Shown here: piece by piece, positions 61,189 to 64,000 of the stretch
Layout of the letters: each line of letters starts with the position of its first letter
How positions within the stretch are numbered: position 1 is the stretch's first letter
From: Camillea tinctor
Taxonomy: Eukaryota; Ascomycota; Sordariomycetes; Xylariales; Xylariaceae
Direction: 5' to 3'
Length of the DNA stretch: 64,000 nt
Assembly: GCA_022578605.1 (NCBI GenBank)
Contig: MU394116.1
Location: 173,104-237,103 of the forward strand
The notes under the pieces: model-generated
What the model saw: the letters and a program-made list of their open reading frames with translations, nothing else
Told to the model about the DNA's origin: nothing
Databases searched by the model: none
Position numbers and translations under genes: made by a program

Positions 61189-64000
61189 AAATTATTAACG
61201 TATATATATTTATTAATAATTAAAAACGTTAATAATTTTTTAAAATAATTAAAGCTATGTAAAACAATTAAAACTTTAAAGCTTTTAATTATTATTTATA
61301 ATATAATAAATTAAAAATAAAAAATATATTAATTTAAGCTATATAATAACGTTAATATGTTATAAAATATAAAAAAAAACTATTATAAACTTATAATACA
61401 TTATAAATTAATATATATATAATGCAAAATGTGGCAGTATAAGGTAGTATTATAAATATGTAAAAAAATAAAAAAGTGCAATATTAAATGTACAACTGCG
61501 CTGCACATTAAATGTTGCTATTTTCTTATTTTATTTACTAATGCTAATACTAGTCTTTATTTTATTTTTATTTATATAAAATGCTATTTACTTTTTAATA
61601 TATAATAATTGCATTAAATGCTAGTTACGATAAAAAACTTTAATGCTTTTATTAAACATTATTTTAAACCTTTTTAAGCTTTTTTTATAGTTTTTTTTGC
61701 AGTTATTTATTTTTAACTAATAAACTTTTATTTTAATTTTTTTTAAGAAATTAACTGTAACCTTTTTTTAACTTAAACACCTTTTTTTTTTATAGCAATG
61801 TAGGTTTTTTTTTAATTAATGCTTTTAATACTTTTTTATTAGTTTTTTAGCATTTTTTAGTTGTTATTTTAACTTTTATTAATTGTTTTTATAGCTATAG
61901 CTTTTTTATTTTATTAAATACTTAAAATTTCCTTAACTTACTTAATGCTTTATAATAGTTTTAATTTCGAAAAATTTTTTTGCTTTTTTAAAGTTTTTTT
62001 AATCGTTTTTAATTAGTTTAAAAAATGGTGCTGTTTAGTAAAAAAAATCCTTTTTATTAAGTTTTTTAAATAGTTAAGCAATTAAAACTATTAAGTAAAT
62101 TTTTATAGTTTTAAGCAATTTTAATTTATATGCTAATTATTTTACTTTTTTTTTAATTTTTTATAAACTTACGCGTTGCTAAAAAAATTTTTAAGTTAGC
62201 TTTTTAAGTAAATAGTATTTTTAATATAACTTTAAATAAATTTAATTTTTTTTATTAAATTTAATTAAATAGTATTTTTAATTATAAATTTGCTTAGCTT
62301 TAATAGTAGCAAAGTTTATTGCTAATTTTGCATTTTTATATAAATGTTTTTTTAAGTATTATATTTTTTTAAATAATTAAAATTTTATGTTATTTTTAAT
62401 TAAAACATTATTAAGTTTTAACAAATAATAATTAAAAAGTTATTTATAAAAAAATAATTAAATTGCTTTTAAATACGTTACATTTAAATTTTATTATAGT
62501 TTAAATAGTAATTTTACTTAATTGCTTTTTAAATTTTTAAAGTAATAATACTTAATAACTATTTTAACCGTTTAATTTTTTTTTTAAACAATTTATTTAT
62601 TTAAAAGTAATAAGCTATTATTATTAAAAATTGTGCTTTAAGCGCTTTTTATATTTTTTTTTAAAATTTTAAAGTAAATTTGCAATTTTAATTTAAAATA
62701 ATTTTGCTAAGCACTTTTTAATTAAATAATAATAATTGTTGTATTAATGTTTTTACTTAATTTTTTACCGTATAACGCATATTTTTAAATATAAATAAAA
62801 ATTGCTTTAATATAGTATAAGTACTTATTATTAAAGCGTTAAAGTATAACTTATACTTTTTTAATTTTAACAATTATTATAAAATATTTATAAAAAAAAC
62901 TAAAAAAAATTTAATTATAAAATTAATTGCAATTATTTTTATTAATTTAAAATTACTTAGTTTAATTAATTAATAATTTTTAAATAGCTTATTTTAACTT
63001 GTATAATAAAGCTTATAAGTTAAACAATGTTTAATATATTATTTAATTAGCTTTATTTTTTTTTAAATAGCATACTTTTTTAATTTTTTTATTATTTTAT
63101 TTATATTAAAATAATATTTATTATTATAAGCTAATACTAAAACTTTTTTAATTATAAATTTAAATATATAAAAACAATTATTTTTTTATTAATTAATGTT
63201 ATATAAAAATTTTTTGCAAATATTAAAAAAGTAATTAAGCTTTAAAAAAAATTTAACGTTTTTATTAAAACTTTTTTTAATGCAATAATTATATTTTAAT
63301 ATTTTAAATTATTTATATATTTTTTAATAAACTTCGTAATTATATTTTTATTTATAATAGCTTTACTAACTTCGATTATATATATTTAATTAAAAATAAG
63401 CTTTTTATTAGTTTTTTTTAATGTATTTTTTACATTATATTTATTGTTAATTGTGTATAATTTGTTTAAAGCATTAAAAACATAATTAAAACATTTAAAA
63501 AAGTAATAAACTTAAAACCTATAACAAAAAAAGTAAATAAAAGCGTTTATTAACTTTATATTAAATTTATTCGTTAACGTAGTATTAAGTAATGTTTAAT
63601 TTAAAATATTTTTAGTTACAAAATAATTAATAAAAACTACTATTAATAAACAATTTGCTTTAATTATAATATATAATTTTTTAGCAGCTTAAGCAATATA
63701 AGCTACTTTTAATTTTAATAGTTTATATTTAATTTTAACTTATAAAAAATATTTACTTAAAAATATTATTAATTAAACTATTAGTTTTAAAATAAAAGTT
63801 TTAAATACTTACTTATAGTTATTTTTAACGTAAAAAAATATAACTTTAAATTTTTTATAAATTAAACCGTTTATTTATATAAATAAGGTTTTATTAAAAT
63901 TATAGTAATAAATTATTAAATTTTAATATATTATGTTTTAAAAACTTTTAAACAATTTAAGTTCTATTAAAGTAAGCTTATAATATATAAACTTAATATA

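Larger units (their letters stand above)
59945..64000. repeat. AT-rich, RIP-like gene-free block
   Basis: Base composition shifts within a few tens of bases from ordinary to nearly pure A/T, and stays so to the window end. There is no coding sequence, and TpA, ApT and A/T homopolymers dominate. Internal copies differ mostly by C:G to T:A transitions (see the direct repeats), as expected from repeat-induced point mutation. The original element cannot be identified. The strand becomes T-rich after about 61.64 kb. Confidence 0.8.

Overview
The window is nuclear DNA of a filamentous ascomycete (Pezizomycotina, probably Sordariomycetes). The evidence is short GT-AG introns of about 50-145 nt with CTAAC-type branch sites in nearly every gene, a Zn2Cys6 regulator, a fungal GYF protein, an NRPS-like reductase, a P450, and a terminal AT-rich block showing transition-type (RIP-like) decay. 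The lineage call is inference. Exon structures were read by hand; every complete gene model closes in frame with intact splice signals.

Layout. 1-4903 (-): 5' part of a GYF-domain protein whose 3' end lies outside the window; its long first intron carries G and C homopolymers around a 10-N assembly gap. 7.5-27.5 kb: a run of metabolic genes with no housekeeping gene between them: an adenylation-thiolation-reductase NRPS-like enzyme (-), a kelch protein (-), two NmrA-like proteins (-, -), an SDR (+), a sorbitol/xylitol-dehydrogenase-like enzyme (-) and a Zn2Cys6 regulator (+) divergent from it. This is a candidate, unproven metabolic cluster. 28.4-28.6 kb: a tRNA-Lys(CUU) gene interrupted in its T arm by 66 nt with the ends and branch motif of a spliceosomal intron. 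29.1-31.1 kb (-): a PHO4-family phosphate symporter with two upstream CACGTG boxes. 31.1-40.5 kb: a gene desert.

40.5-44.1 kb (+): a P-type Ca2+-ATPase. 46.1-48.0 kb (+): a cytochrome P450. 48.9-52.0 kb (-): an Hst3/Hst4-like sirtuin with a large insert and tail. 53.9-56.8 kb (-): a large protein of unknown function with an HExxH zinc-peptidase-like motif assembled across an 18-nt micro-exon. 57.5-58.7 kb (-): a second SDR. From about 59.95 kb to the end: extremely AT-rich, gene-free DNA with inverted and direct repeats whose copies differ largely by transitions.

The items most worth following are the interrupted tRNA-Lys gene, the 7.5-27.5 kb gene set, and the HExxH protein.
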